From positions 635,501 to 699,500 of the forward strand of contig NZ_PYFX01000001.1 in the NCBI RefSeq assembly GCF_003020115.1: a DNA stretch of 64,000 nucleotides, read 5' to 3'. The notes under the pieces are model-generated. The model did not search any database. It was not told the origin of the DNA and saw only the letters and a list, made by a program, of their open reading frames with translations. Each line of letters starts with the position of its first letter. The stretch's first letter is position 1. This DNA is from Bradyrhizobium sp. MOS002 (lineage in GTDB: Bacteria > Pseudomonadota > Alphaproteobacteria > Rhizobiales > Xanthobacteraceae). Made by a program: the position numbers and the translations under genes. Positions 1-8,188 of this stretch are shown piece after piece.

Positions 1-170
1 GCCTGCGGAATGCGGCCGGTCTCGAACGCATTGGAGACGGTGCGGACCACGGCCTCCTGGCCGATCAGATCGTCGAATGAGGAAGGACGGTATTTCCGCG
101 CCAGCACCCGGTAGGGCGTTTTGGCCTGGCCGGCGCTGTCAGGGTTGGGAGGGGCGCCAGCGTCGGTCAT
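1..170 (-). CDS. dnaX: DNA polymerase III subunit gamma/tau, N-terminal part (cut by window edge)
   Basis: This is the first 56 codons of a minus-strand gene that runs off the left edge. After a short Pro/Ala-rich leader the protein reads YRVLARKYRP followed by SFDDLIGQE, the signature opening of bacterial DnaX, the clamp-loader ATPase of the replicative polymerase. The Walker A motif would lie beyond the edge. The start is the ATG at 168-170. The SRP RNA gene lies upstream on the same strand, an arrangement familiar in alphaproteobacteria. The identification rests on the N-terminal motif alone but is distinctive. Confidence 0.9.
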   Translation of the reverse strand, partial: MTDAGAPPNPDSAGQAKTPYRVLARKYRPSSFDDLIGQEAVVRTVSNAFETGRIPQ

Positions 171-274
171 CGGTCGATCCGCAATGAAGTGTCTTTCGGC
201 CGGCTTTGCGGAAAGGAGCGCGCTGGCGACCCGAGCCGCCGGCGCAATTCGCCCGGAAAAACAGGTAGGAGACT

Positions 275-370
275 GACGAGCGACCCGATCCGGACCTCGT
301 TAGGGCTGCTTCCTTCCGGACCTGACCCGGTTGGCGAGTGGCTCGTCCACCGCCAATCTCCCGGTCCCTA
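275..370 (-). ncRNA. ffs: Signal recognition particle RNA (4.5S, small bacterial type)
   Basis: Read on the minus strand, the region contains CAGGTCCGGAAGGAAGCAG, the invariant apical core of SRP RNA domain IV, flanked by complementary arms that form the long hairpin (GGAC before the core, GTCC after it). The RNA binds Ffh and targets membrane proteins co-translationally. The ends are estimated from how far pairing extends and may be off by about 10 nt. It lies just upstream of dnaX and is transcribed in the same direction. Confidence 0.88.
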
Positions 371-554
371 TTTGGGGCCAAAAGGACCGGAAAGCAAGCG
401 GGTATCGGCTTGAACGGGCTGGGCTTCGTAGTGGCTTGCCCAGCATCCGGGCAATTCCCGCTCTGCACAGCCGATAGGCTGTGCTTTCACTGCCGGAGGC
501 GCCTTGGTAAGAACGCTGCCGGAACTCCTTCCAACAGAAAAGCGATTGATCCCA

Positions 555-1409
555 ATGGTTACACGTCGTGATGTTGCATCGATTGTCGGACTTGGCGCGA
601 TTGGCGCGGCGACGGCGGGCGCGCTGGCCACTCCGGCCCTCGCCCAGGCGGCCGATACCAACGAATCGACCTTCGCCCGCATCCGCCGCACCAAGAAGAT
701 GCGGATCGGCGCGGTCGGCGGCGGCGCGCCCTATTACATGAAGGATCTTTCGACCGGCCAGTGGAAGGGATTTTACGTCGACATCGCCAAGGCGCTTGCC
801 GAGGACATGGAGGCCGAGCTCGAGATCACCGAGACCACTTGGGGCAATTCGGTGCTCGACCTGCAGTCCAACAAGATCGACATCTTCTTCGGCCTCAACC
901 CGACCCCGAAGCGCGCGCTGGTGGTCGACTTCTCGGTGCCGGTCTTCAACAACGCCTTCGGCATCCTCTGCAAGAAGGACTTCAAGCCGAAGAGCTGGGC
1001 CGAGCTGAACTCGGCCGACGTCAAGATCGCGGTCGACCAGGGCTCGTCGCACGACCAGGTCGTCAGCCGCCTGACGCCGAAGGCGCAGATCTCGCGGCTG
1101 AAGACCGCCGACGACGCCACCGCCGCTCTGCAGACCGGCCGCGTCGACGCGCAGTGCCTGATCACCATGCTGTCGCTGACCGTGCTGAAGAAAAACCCCT
1201 CGCTCGGCCAGTTCGTGCTCCCGACGCCGATCTTCGCCACCACGTCGAATGCCGGCTTCCGCCGCGAGACCGACAAGACCTGGCGCGACTACGTCAACAC
1301 CTGGATCGACTTCAACAAGGGCCTCGGCTTCATCCGCAACGCGATCATCACCAACATGGAGCTGGTGGGCGTGACGGAGGCGGACATTCCGCCGGGCGTT
1401 TCGCTGTAG
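555..1409 (+). CDS. Amino-acid ABC transporter periplasmic substrate-binding protein
   Basis: A 284-residue solute-binding protein of family 3 (polar amino acid type). It starts with a Tat-like signal (TRRDVASIVGLG, Ala-rich h-region, cleavage near ALAQA). The mature part has the family's KKMRIGAVGG opening and a central DIFFGLNPTPKRALVVDFS stretch, the usual ligand-pocket region. An in-frame TTG at 504 would add 17 residues ahead of the signal, so the ATG at 555 was chosen. Permease and ATPase genes follow, separated from this gene by a palindromic repeat. The exact amino acid transported cannot be told from sequence. Confidence 0.88.
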   Translation: MVTRRDVASIVGLGAIGAATAGALATPALAQAADTNESTFARIRRTKKMRIGAVGGGAPYYMKDLSTGQWKGFYVDIAKALAEDMEAELEITETTWGNSVLDLQSNKIDIFFGLNPTPKRALVVDFSVPVFNNAFGILCKKDFKPKSWAELNSADVKIAVDQGSSHDQVVSRLTPKAQISRLKTADDATAALQTGRVDAQCLITMLSLTVLKKNPSLGQFVLPTPIFATTSNAGFRRETDKTWRDYVNTWIDFNKGLGFIRNAIITNMELVGVTEADIPPGVSL

Positions 1410-1418
1410 CCTTCCACT

Positions 1419-1496
1419 GTCATTCCGGGGCGCCCAAAGGGCGAACCCGGAATCTCGAGATTCCGGGTTCGATGCTTCGCATCGCCCCGGAATGAC
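1419..1496. repeat. Palindromic (REP-like) repeat between binding-protein and permease genes
   Basis: The segment begins GTCATTCCGGGG and ends CCCCGGAATGAC, with an inner perfect inverted repeat around CCCGGAATCTCGAGATTCC. It would form a long RNA hairpin in the transcript between the binding-protein gene and its permease gene. Confidence 0.85.
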
Positions 1497-1530
1497 GGTG
1501 CAAACGGCACCCACGACGAGTTAAACACGC

Positions 1531-2193
1531 ATGTATCAGTGGGACTTCGGCATCCTCTGGAGCTATCGCTGGCTCTTTCTCAACGGGCTCGGCGTCACCG
1601 TCGGCTTCACCGTGGTCATCGTGGTGCTTGGCCTCGTCTTCGGCCTGTTCGGCGCGTTCGGTACCCTGTCGCGCTTTCGCGCGGTGCGCCTTCTCGCGCT
1701 CACCTTCATCGAGGCGTTCCGCTGCACGCCGATCCTGGTGCAGCTGATCTGGTTCTATTACGCGCTGCCGATCCTGGCCGGTGTCGAGATGACGCCGATC
1801 ACGGCCTCGGCGCTGGCGCTCTCGCTCTATGGCGGCTCGTTTTATTCGGAGATCATCCGCGGCGGCATCATCTCGATCGACCGCGGCCAGTCCGAAGCCG
1901 GCGCCGCGCTCGGCATGACCCCTGGCCAAAGCATGCGGCGCATCGTGCTGCCGCAGGCGATCAAGCGCATGATCCCGGCGCTAATGAATCAGTCGATCAT
2001 CCAGTTCAAGAACACCTCGTTGGTCTCGGTGCTGGCGGTGCCTGATCTGGTCTATCAGAGCCAGGTCGCCGCCCATGACAGCTACCGTCCGCTGGAAACC
2101 TACACCGCCGTCGCGATCGCCTATGCGGCGATCCTGATCCCCCTGACCATCATGGTCCGGCGCGGCGAGAAGCGACTGGCGGTCGGCGAATGA
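1531..2193 (+). CDS. Amino-acid ABC transporter permease
   Basis: A 220-residue inner-membrane protein of the HisM/GlnP type. It has about five hydrophobic segments, an N-terminal [20 protein letters not shown] helix and the cytoplasmic [23 protein letters not shown] loop that contacts the ATPase. It overlaps the downstream ATPase gene by 4 bp (ATGA at 2190-2193), so translation is probably coupled. One permease suggests a homodimeric channel. Confidence 0.9.
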   Translation: MYQWDFGILWSYRWLFLNGLGVTVGFTVVIVVLGLVFGLFGAFGTLSRFRAVRLLALTFIEAFRCTPILVQLIWFYYALPILAGVEMTPITASALALSLYGGSFYSEIIRGGIISIDRGQSEAGAALGMTPGQSMRRIVLPQAIKRMIPALMNQSIIQFKNTSLVSVLAVPDLVYQSQVAAHDSYRPLETYTAVAIAYAAILIPLTIMVRRGEKRLAVGE

Positions 2194-2984
2194 GCGACAC
2201 GTCGAAAATCGAGATCCGCGCCCTGCGCAAGAGCTTTGGCAGCAACGAGGTCTTGAAGAACATCAATCTCGACGTCGCCAAGGGCGGCGTCGTGGCGCTG
2301 ATCGGCCCGTCCGGCTCAGGCAAGTCGACGCTGCTCCGCTGCATCAACCTCCTGGTGACGCCCGACGGTGGCAGCGTCCGCGTCGGCGACACGCGCTTTT
2401 CGTTCGGAGAAGGCACGAAGCTCCCGGACGTGAAGACGCTGGCCAAATTCCGCACCACCACCGGCATGGTATTTCAGCATTTCAATCTGTTCCCGCACAT
2501 GACGACGCTCCAGAACGTGATGGAGGGACCGGTCACGGTGCGGCGCATGGCCAGGGCTGACGCCGAGAAACTGGCGCGGGCCCAACTCGCCAAGGTCGGC
2601 CTTGCAGAGAAGGCCGACCAATATCCGGCAACGCTCTCCGGCGGACAGAAGCAGCGCGTCGCGATTGCGCGGGCGCTCGCGATGGAGCCGGACGTGATGC
2701 TGTTCGACGAGGTCACGTCCGCGCTCGATCCCGAGCTTGTCGGCGAAGTCTTGAACGTCATGCAGCAGCTGGCGTCGGAGGGCATGACCATGGTGATCGT
2801 GACCCACGAGATCGCCTTTGCCCGCGAAGTCGCCGACCGTCTGATCTTCATGCGGGACGGCGTCGTGGTCGAGGAAGGCCCGGCACGGCAGGTCATCGAC
2901 AATCCGCAAGCAGCGGCGACGCGCGCCTTCCTGAGCCATTTTCACCGCACCGGCGCATTGCCGCCGGCCAACGCAGAATCCTGA
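2190..2984 (+). CDS. Amino-acid ABC transporter ATP-binding protein
   Basis: A 264-residue ABC ATPase of the polar amino acid group (GlnQ/HisP-like). Visible motifs are Walker [10 protein letters not shown], the Q-loop in [14 protein letters not shown], the signature LSGGQKQR, Walker [15 protein letters not shown] and the switch histidine in VIVTHE. It energises the permease encoded just upstream. Its TGA overlaps the next ATG by one base, so the following SDR gene is in the same transcript. Confidence 0.93.
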   Translation: MSDTSKIEIRALRKSFGSNEVLKNINLDVAKGGVVALIGPSGSGKSTLLRCINLLVTPDGGSVRVGDTRFSFGEGTKLPDVKTLAKFRTTTGMVFQHFNLFPHMTTLQNVMEGPVTVRRMARADAEKLARAQLAKVGLAEKADQYPATLSGGQKQRVAIARALAMEPDVMLFDEVTSALDPELVGEVLNVMQQLASEGMTMVIVTHEIAFAREVADRLIFMRDGVVVEEGPARQVIDNPQAAATRAFLSHFHRTGALPPANAES

Positions 2985-3739
2985 TGCCTGATATCGACCG
3001 CGTCTATCTCGTCACCGGTGCCGCCAGCGGCATCGGCCGCGCCACCGCAAAGCTGCTCGCAGCGCCCGGCACTGCGCTGCTGCTGCACACGCGCTCCAAC
3101 GCAGCCGGTCTCGACGCCACGGCGGCGGAAGCCGAATCGCAAGGCGCGATCGTCGCAAAATGCCTCGGCGATCTCGCCGAGGAGGCCGCGGTCACCGACG
3201 CCGTCGCCGCTACGCAACGCGCCTTCGGCCGGCTCGATGGATTGATCCTGGTCGGCGGCCATGCCCGCCGCGGCAGCGCGATCGGCACGCCGGCGGATCA
3301 GTTCCGCAAGGCGATGGACGAATCGGCGCTGGCGTTCACGCGGTTGGTGGACGCCGCGCTCCCGTTGCTGCGTGCAGGGCGAGATTCGCGGATCGTGGCG
3401 GTGTCGTCGTTCGTCGCGCACGCGATCCGGCCGGAGTTCGCGCCCTTCGCGGCGACGGCCGCGAGCCGCTCCGCGCTCGAAGCGCTGGTACGGCTCACTG
3501 CAGTCGAGCTCGCCAAGGAGGACATCACCGTCAACGCCGTCGCGCCGGGCCTGATCGTCAAGGACAAGCCCAGCGAAAGCCGGCTGTCACCCGAGCAGAT
3601 CGCCGCGACCGAGGCGCTGATCCCGATGGGCCGCCGCGGGCGGCCGGAGGAAGTCGCCGAGATCATCGCCTTCCTGGCCTCGCCGAAAGCATCCTACGTC
3701 ACCGGCCAGGTCTGGCACGTCAATGGAGGCCTGACATGA
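2984..3739 (+). CDS. Short-chain dehydrogenase/reductase-like protein with degenerate active site
   Basis: A 251-residue Rossmann protein of the classical SDR fold. The NAD(P)-binding [10 protein letters not shown] motif (near residue 10), the active-site region serine in AVSSF and the ITVNAVAPG strand are present. The catalytic Tyr-x-x-x-Lys is replaced: aligning the flanking [12 protein letters not shown] helix with FabG puts Thr158 at the Tyr position and Arg162 at the Lys position. The usual NNAG motif is also changed (LVGGHA). It is coupled by overlaps to the ABC ATPase gene upstream and the enolase-superfamily gene downstream, so it probably acts in catabolism of the imported compound. 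It may be a non-catalytic partner or use an altered mechanism. Confidence 0.8.
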   Translation: MPDIDRVYLVTGAASGIGRATAKLLAAPGTALLLHTRSNAAGLDATAAEAESQGAIVAKCLGDLAEEAAVTDAVAATQRAFGRLDGLILVGGHARRGSAIGTPADQFRKAMDESALAFTRLVDAALPLLRAGRDSRIVAVSSFVAHAIRPEFAPFAATAASRSALEALVRLTAVELAKEDITVNAVAPGLIVKDKPSESRLSPEQIAATEALIPMGRRGRPEEVAEIIAFLASPKASYVTGQVWHVNGGLT

Positions 3740-4863
3740 CCGAAGCGACCGTCGAACGCATCAGGCTGTTCCTGATCGAGAGCCCGATCAAGATGGCGCG
3801 CCTCCAGGGCGTCGGCAACGTCAAGGGCACGGTGAAGCGCGTGCTGATCGAGCTCACTTCGAGCGACGGCGTGATCGGCTGGGGCGAGGCCGCACCGTGG
3901 GAAGTGTTCACGGGAACGCCGGAAGCGGCCTTCTCCGCGCTCGACATCTATTTGAGGCCAGTCGTGCTCGGCAAGTCGGTGCGCCGCATCCGCGCGCTGA
4001 TGGCCGAGCTCGATCGCGCGCTGGTCGGACATGCCGAGGCCAAGGTCGCGGTCGAAATGGCGCTGCTCGACATCGTCGGCAAGTCGTCGGGACTTTCGGT
4101 CGCCGACCTGCTCGGCGGCCGCGTACGCGACACGATCCCGCTGTCGTTCTCGATCGCCGATCCGGATTTCGCCGCCGATCTCGAACGGATGCGGAAGATG
4201 GTTCCGGACGGCAATGTCATCTACAAGGTCAAGACCGGCGTGAAGCCGCATCGCGAGGACCTCGATCATCTCGCGGCGATCCGCAAGGAGTTCGGCGACA
4301 AGGTCGACCTTCGCGTCGACTACAACCAGGCGCTGGCGCCGTTCGGCGCCATCAAGATCCTGCGCGATGTCGAGCAGTTCGCGCCGACCTTCATCGAGCA
4401 GCCGGTGCCGCGCAAATTTCTCGACGTGATGGCGCAGCTCACGGCGGCGCTGGAAACGCCGGTGCTCGCGGACGAAAGCTGCTTCGACCGCCGCGACATG
4501 ATGGAGGTGGTGCGCCGCGAGGCGGCAGATGCCGTCTCGATCAAGCTGATGAAGGCCGGCGGCCTGTTCGAAGCGCAGGCGATCATGGCGATCGCCGACA
4601 TTGCCGGCCTGCCCGGCTATGGCGGCACGCTGTGGGAGGGCGGCATCGGGCTCGCCGCCGGAACGCAGCTGATCGCGGCGACGCCGGGGATCTCGCTCGG
4701 CTGCGAATTCTACATGCCGCATCATGTGCTGACCGAGGACGTGCTGGAAGAGCGCGTCGCAAATCGCGGCGGCCACGTCGTGGTGCCCGACGGCCCCGGC
4801 CTCGGCATTCGTGTGAGCGAAGCCTCGGTCCGCGGCAATGCGCGGGTGCTGGCGGAGGGGTGA
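3736..4863 (+). CDS. Enolase-superfamily enzyme, muconate lactonizing (MLE) subgroup
   Basis: A 375-residue two-domain protein: an alpha+beta capping domain to about residue 130, then a TIM barrel. The acid/base and metal residues of the MLE subgroup are all visible: Lys164 and Lys166 in YKVKTG, Asp195 in RVDYNQ, Glu221 in FIEQPV, Asp246 in LADES and Lys270 in SIKLMKAGG. The subgroup includes muconate/chloromuconate cycloisomerases, o-succinylbenzoate synthases and dipeptide epimerases, and the reaction here cannot be fixed from sequence. The ATG at 3736 overlaps the SDR stop as ATGA. The reading frame stays open far upstream, but that part is a shadow of the SDR gene. Context with an amino-acid-type ABC importer suggests use of an imported acid, lactone or dipeptide-like compound. 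Confidence 0.88.
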   Translation: MTEATVERIRLFLIESPIKMARLQGVGNVKGTVKRVLIELTSSDGVIGWGEAAPWEVFTGTPEAAFSALDIYLRPVVLGKSVRRIRALMAELDRALVGHAEAKVAVEMALLDIVGKSSGLSVADLLGGRVRDTIPLSFSIADPDFAADLERMRKMVPDGNVIYKVKTGVKPHREDLDHLAAIRKEFGDKVDLRVDYNQALAPFGAIKILRDVEQFAPTFIEQPVPRKFLDVMAQLTAALETPVLADESCFDRRDMMEVVRREAADAVSIKLMKAGGLFEAQAIMAIADIAGLPGYGGTLWEGGIGLAAGTQLIAATPGISLGCEFYMPHHVLTEDVLEERVANRGGHVVVPDGPGLGIRVSEASVRGNARVLAEG

Positions 4864-4883
4864 GACGTCGCCACACATTCGCT

Positions 4884-5028
4884 GTCGTCCCGGCGAAGGC
4901 CGGACCCATAACCACAGGGGGATGTTTTGCGAAGATTGGTCGTTCGGGATTAGCACCAACCGCAAACGATAGACCTCGCGGTATGGGTCCCGGCCCCCCG
5001 TGCGCAATTGCGTACTAGGCCGGGACGA
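4884..5028. repeat. About 145-bp palindromic repeat (GTCGTCCCGGCGAAGG family)
   Basis: It starts GTCGTCCCGGCGAAGGCCGG and ends in the inverse (GGCCGGGACGAC), with inner arms ACCCATAACC and GGTATGGGTCC. The same ends occur at 15730-15870, 59513-59654, in a variant at 56344-56482, and as the bounding inverted repeats of the GIY-YIG element at 23708-24104. It fills most of the gap between two operons. Confidence 0.85.
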
Positions 5029-5136
5029 CAACGGTGCATGCGGCCCCTGCGGGCTCCTATCCTTCCCCTCGCCAACTCCGTATCGTATGGTCCGGCGAAC
5101 CACGCCCAACCCCCATCGGGCCATCCGGAAACCATC

Positions 5137-5556
5137 ATGTCTGATCCCGCCTGGTCGCTGCACTCCCGCCTGAAAGAGGACACCATCGACATCGGCGATT
5201 TGCCGTTGTCCAAGGTGCTGGTCATCAAGGACGCGCATTATCCCTGGCTGCTGCTGGTGCCGCGGCGCGCGGATACGGTCGAGATCATCGATCTCGACGA
5301 GGTGCAGCAGGCGCAATTGATGACGGAGATCTCCCGCGTCTCTCGCGCGCTGAAGGAGATCACCGGATGCGACAAGCTCAACATCGCGGCACTCGGCAAC
5401 CTCGTGCCGCAGCTTCACGTCCACATCATCGCGCGCCGCACCAGTGACGCCGCCTGGCCGCGGCCGGTCTGGGGCGTGATGCAGCCCTTAGCGCACGACG
5501 CCACGGAGGTGCAGAATTTCATCAGCGCGCTTCGCCGCAAGATCTGGCTGGGTTGA
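5137..5556 (+). CDS. HIT (histidine triad) family nucleotide-binding protein
   Basis: A 139-residue protein with the HIT active-site pattern QLHVHIIAR (His-x-His-x-hydrophobic) near residue 93. HIT proteins are nucleotidyl hydrolases or transferases acting on AMP-linked or dinucleoside substrates. The ATG at 5137 (MSDPAWSLHSRL) is taken as the start; the upstream in-frame extension runs into the intergenic repeat. The stop overlaps the possible TTG start of the next gene, the NADH pyrophosphatase, so the two nucleotide-hydrolysing enzymes are probably co-expressed. Confidence 0.85.
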   Translation: MSDPAWSLHSRLKEDTIDIGDLPLSKVLVIKDAHYPWLLLVPRRADTVEIIDLDEVQQAQLMTEISRVSRALKEITGCDKLNIAALGNLVPQLHVHIIARRTSDAAWPRPVWGVMQPLAHDATEVQNFISALRRKIWLG

Positions 5557-5567
5557 AAGAACAAGAA

Positions 5568-6506
5568 ATGTCAGCATTCGACTCGTTTCCGCTGGGACAA
5601 CCGGCCTTCGTCACCAACATTCTCGACCGCGCCGCGCATCTGCGCCGCGACGACGAAAAGCTGTTCGCGATGGAGCAGAAGCCTTCGTCGCGCGCCTATG
5701 TCGTCTACCGCGACTCGCTGCTGGTGAAGCGCGAGGGCGAAAAAGTGCGCGCGCTGCTCGGAATCGACGAGGCGCTGAAATGCGGCGCCAATCCCGGCAC
5801 GATCTTTCTGGGTCTACGCGACGGCGCCGCGATGTTCGGGATGGGCCTGTCGCAGGCCGCGTCCGAGAAGCTGATCGGGCGCGAAGACTACGCCCTCAAC
5901 GAGCTGCGCGGCATGGCGATGCAGGGCGCGGTGCCGCCGCAGGAGCTGTCGGCGATCGCGATGGCGAAGTCGATGGTGAGCTGGCATCAGCGCCACGGCT
6001 ATTGCGCCAATTGCGGCACGCGTAGCGCGATGAAGGAAGGCGGCTGGAAGCGGGAGTGCCCGAGTTGCAAGGCCGAGCATTTCCCGCGCACCGACCCGGT
6101 CGTGATCATGCACGTCGCCTCCGGCGACAAATGCCTGCTCGGCCGCCAGAAGCAGTTTCCGCCGGGGATGTATTCGTGCCTCGCCGGCTTCGTCGAGGCC
6201 GCCGAAACCATCGAGGACGCGGTGCGCCGCGAAATCTTCGAAGAATCCGGAATTCGCTGCACCGACGTGCAGTATTACATGACCCAGCCCTGGCCCTATC
6301 CGTCATCGCTGATGATCGGCTGCAGCGCGCAGGCCGTGAGCGAGGACATCGTCGTCGACCATTCCGAGCTGGAGGATGCGCGCTGGTTCACGCGGGAGGA
6401 GGCGGCCTTGATGCTGACGCGGACCCATCCTGACGGGCTCGCCGGCCCGCATCCGTTTGCGATTGCGCATCACCTGCTCGGCCGCTGGGTGCACGACAAG
6501 AGCTGA
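5568..6506 (+). CDS. nudC: NAD(+)/NADH diphosphatase, Nudix family
   Basis: A 312-residue protein with the three parts expected of NudC: a variable N-terminal region, a four-cysteine zinc ribbon (CANCG ... CPSCK, about residues 147-168), and a complete Nudix box running from GFVEAAETIEDA to REIFEESGI. Past the box it has TQPWPYPSS, the motif that separates NADH pyrophosphatases from other Nudix enzymes. It splits NAD(H) into NMN(H) and AMP, or decaps NAD-capped RNA in characterised homologues. The ATG at 5568 is preferred to the TTG at 5553 that overlaps the HIT stop. Confidence 0.92.
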   Translation: MSAFDSFPLGQPAFVTNILDRAAHLRRDDEKLFAMEQKPSSRAYVVYRDSLLVKREGEKVRALLGIDEALKCGANPGTIFLGLRDGAAMFGMGLSQAASEKLIGREDYALNELRGMAMQGAVPPQELSAIAMAKSMVSWHQRHGYCANCGTRSAMKEGGWKRECPSCKAEHFPRTDPVVIMHVASGDKCLLGRQKQFPPGMYSCLAGFVEAAETIEDAVRREIFEESGIRCTDVQYYMTQPWPYPSSLMIGCSAQAVSEDIVVDHSELEDARWFTREEAALMLTRTHPDGLAGPHPFAIAHHLLGRWVHDKS

Positions 6507-6512
6507 CCGCCG

Positions 6513-7466
6513 ATGGCGCACTCTGTGATCGCGCCGCGCATCCTCTGCATCGGCATTCCCGTGCGCGACCTGATCTTTCGTGTCGAAACCGTGCCCGCGC
6601 GCGGCAGCAAGGCGAATGCCAGCCATCTCGCGGAGATCTGCGGCGGCAACGCGCTCAATGCCGCGATCGCCATCGCGCGGCTTGGCGGCCGCGTCTTCTT
6701 CGCGGGCCCCATGGGCGATGCCGGGGAGACGTCGAGCCGCTTCATCCTGGAACGGATGGAAGCTGAAGCTATCGAGACCACACACATCGTGCGAATGCCG
6801 GGGCTCACGACGCCGGTCTCGGCGATCATGATCGAGCCCTCGGGCGAGCGAACCCTCACCATCTATCGCGATCCCGCGTTGTCGAAAGTGCAACTGCCGG
6901 ACGCCGACGCACTGCTCGCCGATTGCCGGGCGGTTCTCGTCGAAAGCCGCTGCGCCGCGTTCGCGACCTCGCTCTGCACCGAGGCACGCCGGCGCGGCAT
7001 TGCCGTCATCGTCGGCGTCGATCGCGCGATGTCGTTGCAGGACGGCCTGCTCACGGCCGCCTCGCACCTGCTGTTCGCCAGCGAACAGGTGCAGGAGACC
7101 GCCGGCACCGCCGACGACGGCGAGGCCCTGAAGCGCCTGGCCGCGCTCACGCCCGCCTTCCTTGCCGCCACCCGCGGCCCGCGCGGCACGATCTGGCTGA
7201 ACGAGGCGGGGGAGTTGGAGGAGACGCCGGCGGTCCCGGTTCAGGCGGTCGATACGCTCGGCGCCGGCGACGTCTTCCATGGCGCCTTCACGCTTCGCCT
7301 CGCCGAAGGCGGCGACGTGCGGCAGGCGCTGCAATTCGCCGCGGCCGCCGCGGCGCTGAAATGCACCCGCCACGGCGGTGGCCTGGCTGCCCCGCAACGT
7401 ATTGAAGTCGAAGAGTTTTTGAGCATGTCGCCGGCGGCGACGCTTGAGCGGGCGCCGAGATTATAG
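6513..7466 (+). CDS. PfkB-family carbohydrate/nucleoside kinase
   Basis: A 317-residue ribokinase-fold protein. The N-terminal PfkB signature is seen in CGGNALNAAIAIARLGG and the C-terminal one in DTLGAGDVFHGAF, which holds the anion hole and catalytic Asp. The acceptor is unknown; sugar, sugar-acid or nucleoside are all possible in this family. It follows nudC by 6 bp, and the Lrp-type regulator gene begins 67 bp after its stop. The neighbourhood suggests salvage or recycling of nucleotide-derived sugars, but this is inference. Confidence 0.85.
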   Translation: MAHSVIAPRILCIGIPVRDLIFRVETVPARGSKANASHLAEICGGNALNAAIAIARLGGRVFFAGPMGDAGETSSRFILERMEAEAIETTHIVRMPGLTTPVSAIMIEPSGERTLTIYRDPALSKVQLPDADALLADCRAVLVESRCAAFATSLCTEARRRGIAVIVGVDRAMSLQDGLLTAASHLLFASEQVQETAGTADDGEALKRLAALTPAFLAATRGPRGTIWLNEAGELEETPAVPVQAVDTLGAGDVFHGAFTLRLAEGGDVRQALQFAAAAAALKCTRHGGGLAAPQRIEVEEFLSMSPAATLERAPRL

Positions 7467-7472
7467 ACTTGC

Positions 7473-7493
7473 TATAGAAAGATTTTCTCTATA
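7473..7493. promoter_or_regulatory. Near-palindrome upstream of the Lrp-type regulator gene, possible autoregulatory operator
   Basis: TATAGA and TCTATA bound an imperfect 21-bp palindrome with inner GA-rich and TC-rich arms, 40 bp upstream of the regulator's ATG. It is AT-rich in a GC-rich genome and overlaps a possible TTGCTA / TATATC promoter. Lrp/AsnC proteins commonly bind AT-rich palindromes upstream of their own genes; binding here is inferred. Confidence 0.45.
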
Positions 7494-7533
7494 TCAGGGA
7501 AATCGACCCTTGAAATGGAACAAAGTTCTTCAG

Positions 7534-8043
7534 ATGACCGATCTCGCCGTCCCGCTCCCCGAGACCAGCCGCCGCCTCGACGCCATCGACCGCAAGATTC
7601 TGATGGTGCTCCAGGACGATGCCTCCCTCTCCGTCGCTGAGATCGGCGACCGCGTCGGCCTGTCCTCGACCCCCTGCTGGAAGCGCATCCAGCGCCTGGA
7701 GGCCGACGGCGTGATCACCAAGCGCGTGGCGCTGGTCGACCAGAACAAGATCGGGCTCGGCATCTCCGTGTTCGTGTCGGTCGAGAGCTCCGACCATTCC
7801 GACGCCTGGCTCAAGAAGTTCGCCGAAGCCGTCAGCGCCATGCCGGAGGTGATGGAGTTCTATCGCATGGCCGGCGACGTCGACTACATGCTGCGCGTCG
7901 TCGTCGCGGACATGCAGGCCTATGACGTGTTCTACAAGAAACTGATCAGCGCCGTGCCGCTGAAGAACGTGACCTCGCGCTTCGCGATGGAGAAGATCAA
8001 GTCGGTCACCGCGCTGCCGATCCCGGCGGTGGTGGCGGCTTAA
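7534..8043 (+). CDS. Lrp/AsnC family transcriptional regulator
   Basis: A 169-residue regulator. The N-terminal winged helix covers residues 14-65 (RRLDAIDRKILMVLQDD, then SVAEIGDRVGLSSTPCWKRI as recognition helix). The C-terminal part is a RAM/AsnC ligand-binding domain with GDVDYMLRVV. Family members sense amino acids and act as feast/famine regulators. The ATG at 7534 was chosen because it places the helix-turn-helix at the usual distance from the N-terminus; a TTG at 7510 is possible. The target genes are unknown; the gene itself is the likeliest. Confidence 0.9.
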   Translation: MTDLAVPLPETSRRLDAIDRKILMVLQDDASLSVAEIGDRVGLSSTPCWKRIQRLEADGVITKRVALVDQNKIGLGISVFVSVESSDHSDAWLKKFAEAVSAMPEVMEFYRMAGDVDYMLRVVVADMQAYDVFYKKLISAVPLKNVTSRFAMEKIKSVTALPIPAVVAA

Positions 8044-8062
8044 GGCTCACCGCGCGCAAACT

Positions 8063-8164
8063 GTCATCGCCCGGCTTGACCGGGCGATCCAGTATTCCAG
8101 AGACGACGATCGGGTACGGATAAGCCGCGGCGCACTGGATGCCCCGGTCAAGCCGGGGCATGAC
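8063..8164. repeat. Palindromic repeat (GTCATCGCCCGGCTTGACCG family)
   Basis: The left arm GTCATCGCCCGGCTTGACCG continues to GATCCAGTA, and the right arm ACTGGATGCCCCGGTCAAGC ends GGGGCATGAC. It lies between the converging regulator and phosphomannomutase genes, where the hairpin could end both transcripts. A relative is at 13008-13122. Confidence 0.85.
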
Positions 8165-8188
8165 AGCAAGCGACGCTAGCCTCGCGCC

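Noticed and set aside
3160..3735. Upstream extension of the MLE-type enzyme frame
   Set aside because: It runs antiphase through the SDR gene and has Arg-rich shadow composition; the ATG at 3736 gives a normal-length enzyme with ATGA coupling.
3694..5424. Long minus-strand open frames opposite real genes (also opposite glgP, lepA, the GGDEF-EAL gene and others)
   Set aside because: Such frames are expected opposite high-GC genes; they have His/Arg/Asp-rich composition, no domains and no ribosome sites.
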